Of a stretch of DNA of 53,372 nt, positions 46,172-53,372 are shown piece by piece (within the stretch, counting starts at the first letter, position 1; each line of letters starts with the position of its first letter). A program made the translations under genes and the position numbers. Where the stretch lies: NCBI GenBank assembly GCA_905250885.1, contig CAJNOQ010000367.1:1-53372 (forward strand). Direction: 5' to 3'. This DNA comes from Didymodactylos carnosus. Taxonomy: Eukaryota; Rotifera; Eurotatoria; Philodinida; Philodinidae. The notes beneath the pieces were generated by a model. It saw nothing but the letters and a program-made list of their open reading frames with translations, was not told the origin of the DNA and did not search any database.

Positions 46172-47848
46172 TTAACCCTTTGTTTACCAGCATCCTGAAT
46201 TCAGGACGCTTTTTTTAAGTTTTCTGATTTCCAAATAACTGTCGAACGCAAAAAGATATCAAGATGCGACGAATGCAGTTTTGTCTACTGATCTCTAATA
46301 TGTTTTTAATTTTGCTTACAAGTACATGGAAGTGAGAAAGACGAAAATAAATGAAATGACTTGGGGTTAGGGTGAGTGTGAAGTAGAGAACTGCACTCTG
46401 GGTTCAGGTTAAGATGTAGTTGAGTCGCGTTCGGATTGAATATTTTGCGGCGCAATTTAAAATATAGATAATAATTTCAATTTTGTATTAATCGTTGAAA
46501 ATTTAACTCTACTGGAATTTTCAGTTGAAATTTTTATTTCAGAACAACTGCATTCGCTAACGAGGCAAGGTCTTCAGATGCACAACTCCGTTTTTAATGA
46601 TATTATGCCAATTAATAGAGGAAAGTAAGCTGATAAAAACTCTTAAAGGAGGACCCATATCAGTTCTTTCAAAAGTTATGAACTTTTGTGTTCTAAAGAA
46701 ACAGTGTGTGTAGTAACAGTGATAATTCTGTAACCCAGTTAAAACAAAGAATTAAGAAGTGAAATTTTCGTTTGTACTTTTGCTAATGGTTTTCTAATAT
46801 TACAGGAAATTTGAGCGTTATATCTTTGTAAATTCATTTGTTATTAAACTTTTCTTCTTGAAGGAAAACAATGTTTTTCCAAATCGCACAATTTTCAGTG
46901 ATAACATTTCTCTTTTATTGGAGTTGATATTGCGAATTTAGAAAGACATAACGCTCAAATTTTCTGGAATATTAGCAAAAGGTCACTCGCCTGTGATGCA
47001 ATGCCCTCCGCTAAATAAATAGGTAAATAAAAAGACATACACTTAAGAACGAAACAAAGGAGTTAAAATTTATCGGGTGGGATCGGGTTCGGGTTAAGTT
47101 ATTGTCGAGTCGGGTCAGGTTTGGGTTAAGATGTTGTCGAATCGGATCGGGTTCGGGTAGGCATTTTGACAGTCGGGTCGAGTTCGGGTTACGTTTTCTT
47201 AACCCGTGTAGGTCTCTGGTATGAAGTCGTCTTGACAATATTTTACCTATGGATATTTTTTCTCCCAAAGGTTTAATTACAATATTTTTACATGATTATG
47301 ACGGACGTTAACCACAGAAGTTATGGTAGAATGGACGATCCTTGATTGCTCACTCTTGCCTTCCTATGTATGTTTCAATAGTGGATGCTCATTTTCAATG
47401 AATTTCTCGAATCATACACTAGTTAGCCTTCATACTTTGTGTGAATAATCTAAAAACATTTTAGAGTATCTGGTGCATTTCTGAAGTGGAGATAATATTT
47501 CTAGATTGAATTATGAATGTTTTTTGAAGTGAGACTCAAACTTCAAAAGTGATCCTCAATTGTAAAATAGCTGTATTTCAGTGACTATTAAGAGCTAACA
47601 TTTCAGATTCATACCATAGATAGAAGAGAATCTGGGCTACATTTTGGTAAAAAGAAAAAGTTTTCACCTCTCTTGGGTCAGGAGTTAGTAGCATTTTACG
47701 AGAAAGAAATGAAACGCTTACATCTCACGAACCATCTAGGAAAAGAAGCCTAAAATTTATGGGTGATCAGCATTCATTGAGAACAATGATCACACAAATT
47801 TAGAAGTCCGTAGCTATCATGGTCGAGCAATGGTAAACAAACGGTTAA
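46172..47848. mobile_element. piggyBac-like nonautonomous element (TTAA target sites), carrying a nested insertion
   Basis: The left end reads TTAACCCTTTGTTTACCA (46172-46189). The right end, read on the other strand, is TTAACCGTTTGTTTACCA (47848-47831). That is a TTAA target site plus a 14-bp inverted repeat, with one mismatch overall. The left interior has the palindrome GTCCTGAATTCAGGAC. TTAA target sites with CCC/G-TTTG ends are typical of piggyBac. The 1.68-kb span encodes no transposase and contains a hAT-like element at 46384-47218, so the piggyBac copy itself would be about 0.83 kb. Confidence 0.68.
46384..47218. mobile_element. hAT-like element nested in the piggyBac-like element
   Basis: 835 bp. 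The left end is TAGAGAACTGCACTCTGGG; the right end on the other strand is CAGAGACCTACACGGG. Flanks GTGTGAAG (46376-46383) and GTATGAAG (47219-47226) agree at 7 of 8. Near both ends the DNA is built from TCGGGTTCGGGTTAAG-type words (about 47070-47205, and once near 46398-46430). These give a spurious Pro/Asn/Leu-rich minus-strand frame. Inside lies an inverted repeat (46779-46835 versus 46930-46985, sharing GAAAATTTGAGCGTTAT-like sequence), possibly a further small insertion. Confidence 0.65.
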
Positions 47849-48094
47849 TAAAAAAACAAAGACTAAATGCTCTCAAGACACCGCTGTCAATTCTATTCTG
47901 TTGAAATAGAATTTGCATGCAATAAAACTGATGTTCGAATTACTTACTTTAATCCATCCGTCAATGATTTAACGAATGAATGCGATTTATTAGATCAGTT
48001 GTTTTAAAAGCTTTTTGCACAATGTTAAACAAAATCTGAATAAAAATGTTTATTTAAAAATTAAAAATAATATAGAAAAACAATATAATAATTT
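47849..48094. other. 3' flank of LARS2
   Basis: Short AT-rich spacer that presumably includes the 3' UTR of the minus-strand synthetase. Nothing else is seen. Confidence 0.5.
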
Positions 48095-52732
<4,638 letters not shown>

Positions 52733-53372
52733 GTGAAAGTATTTACCAATCTTAAAAATGAGAAGTGAGTGTGATTTACTCTTCTATGTCTAAACAGGAA
52801 ATTGCAATGCATCTGCGTTCTAAAACAGATGTTAGCCATAAGAAAATAAATAATGTGACATAACTCTTTAACATTGAACTAGCAATTTATTGAAATTATC
52901 ATCTTTGTTTCTGAATTTAAACGACACGATTGTTCCCTAACGCTTGAAGATATAAATTGTAGTGTATGTACTTCATCAATTCTATGAAGTCATTCATCAT
53001 AAATTTAGTCCATCAATATCGTCTACTATTACACGAATAAAAAGCGAGCAAATGTATTCGGCAAAGGTAGTTGAATATTTCTTTAAAATATAACCAGAAA
53101 TGTGAACAAATAAAACCTGTTTATTTTAAATATATATAAAAAGGAGATTTACAATAAATATGAGATTTAGTGGCAGCTAATTTGTACGAGTGATAAAAAA
53201 TAATAACAAAAAAAGTAACTTCATAAAAACACCACCGGGTGATAAAAGCACTAAACATAAATATCCATGGAATGTTCATACAATGTCTATATTCAATGTT
53301 ATAATCATGAAGATAAACAAAATTTTCTATGTCAAAGATTTAAAAATTTGTCAACATCATGTACAGAACAGA
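52733..53372. other. Upstream flank of LARS2 to window end
   Basis: Promoter and 5' flank of LARS2 followed by AT-rich DNA. I see no coding exon or repeat that I can support. Confidence 0.45.

Noticed and set aside
47011-47268. Pro/Asn/Leu/Thr-repeat minus-strand frame
   Set aside because: It is a translation of the GGGTTCGGGTT word repeats at the end of the hAT-like element. A telomere-like tract was also considered, but the words are irregular and bounded by a TSD.

Overview
The window is eukaryotic nuclear DNA from a small-genome animal. It is strongly AT-rich (roughly two thirds or more A+T by eye) and uses the standard stop codons. Most introns are 45-100 bp, with a few of 0.3-3.3 kb. 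Gene content is clearly metazoan: an MRL-family RA-PH adaptor (lamellipodin/RIAM/MIG-10), a GPR158/179-type Cache-EGF ectodomain, an RNF145/TRC8-like ligase, LSG1, NDUFS2 and mitochondrial LeuRS. Base composition, intron sizes and abundant miniature DNA transposons fit a bdelloid rotifer such as Rotaria or Adineta, but that assignment is inference from style and no diagnostic marker is present.

Layout from left to right: a probable piggyBac end and a block rich in TATCG/CGATA words (1-910); a USP12/46 deubiquitinase (-, 2408-4496); a broken SAMD12/Aveugle-like SAM gene (-, 6210-6690); an inverted-repeat element (7322-7563); an RNF145/RNF139-like membrane RING-H2 E3 ligase (-, 7836-11012); gene-poor DNA with a hAT-type miniature element (13185-13745); NDUFS2 (+, 15777-17947); a two-module GPR158-type ectodomain protein with no 7TM region (-, 19224-23356); a LINE reverse-transcriptase remnant (-, about 23933-24330); a helical, possibly BAR-like protein with two GC-AG introns (+, 25237-27153); a single-pass membrane protein (+, 28079-28637); LSG1 GTPase (+, 29467-32553); an MRL adaptor (-, 32991 to at least 40357); repeat-rich DNA with a hAT-like and a long-TIR element; a SAM-like, tail-anchored protein (-, 45333-45923); a piggyBac-like element with a hAT-like element nested in it (46172-47848); and mitochondrial leucyl-tRNA synthetase (-, 48095-52732).

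The genes are independent, individually spliced loci and not an operon. NDUFS2 and LARS2 serve mitochondria. LSG1 serves 60S ribosome maturation. USP12/46 and the RNF145-like protein belong to the ubiquitin system. The MRL adaptor links Ras/Rap signals and phosphoinositides to actin. The Aveugle-like locus would have been a Ras-MAPK scaffold.

The most unusual points are: (a) the duplicated GPR158-type ectodomain ending in a short hydrophobic tail where a seven-helix domain would be expected; (b) the SAM gene with a stop at a conserved Trp and a donor changed from GT to AT; and (c) a set of short hAT-like insertions with matching or near-matching 8-bp target duplications, each filled with its own private short motif.
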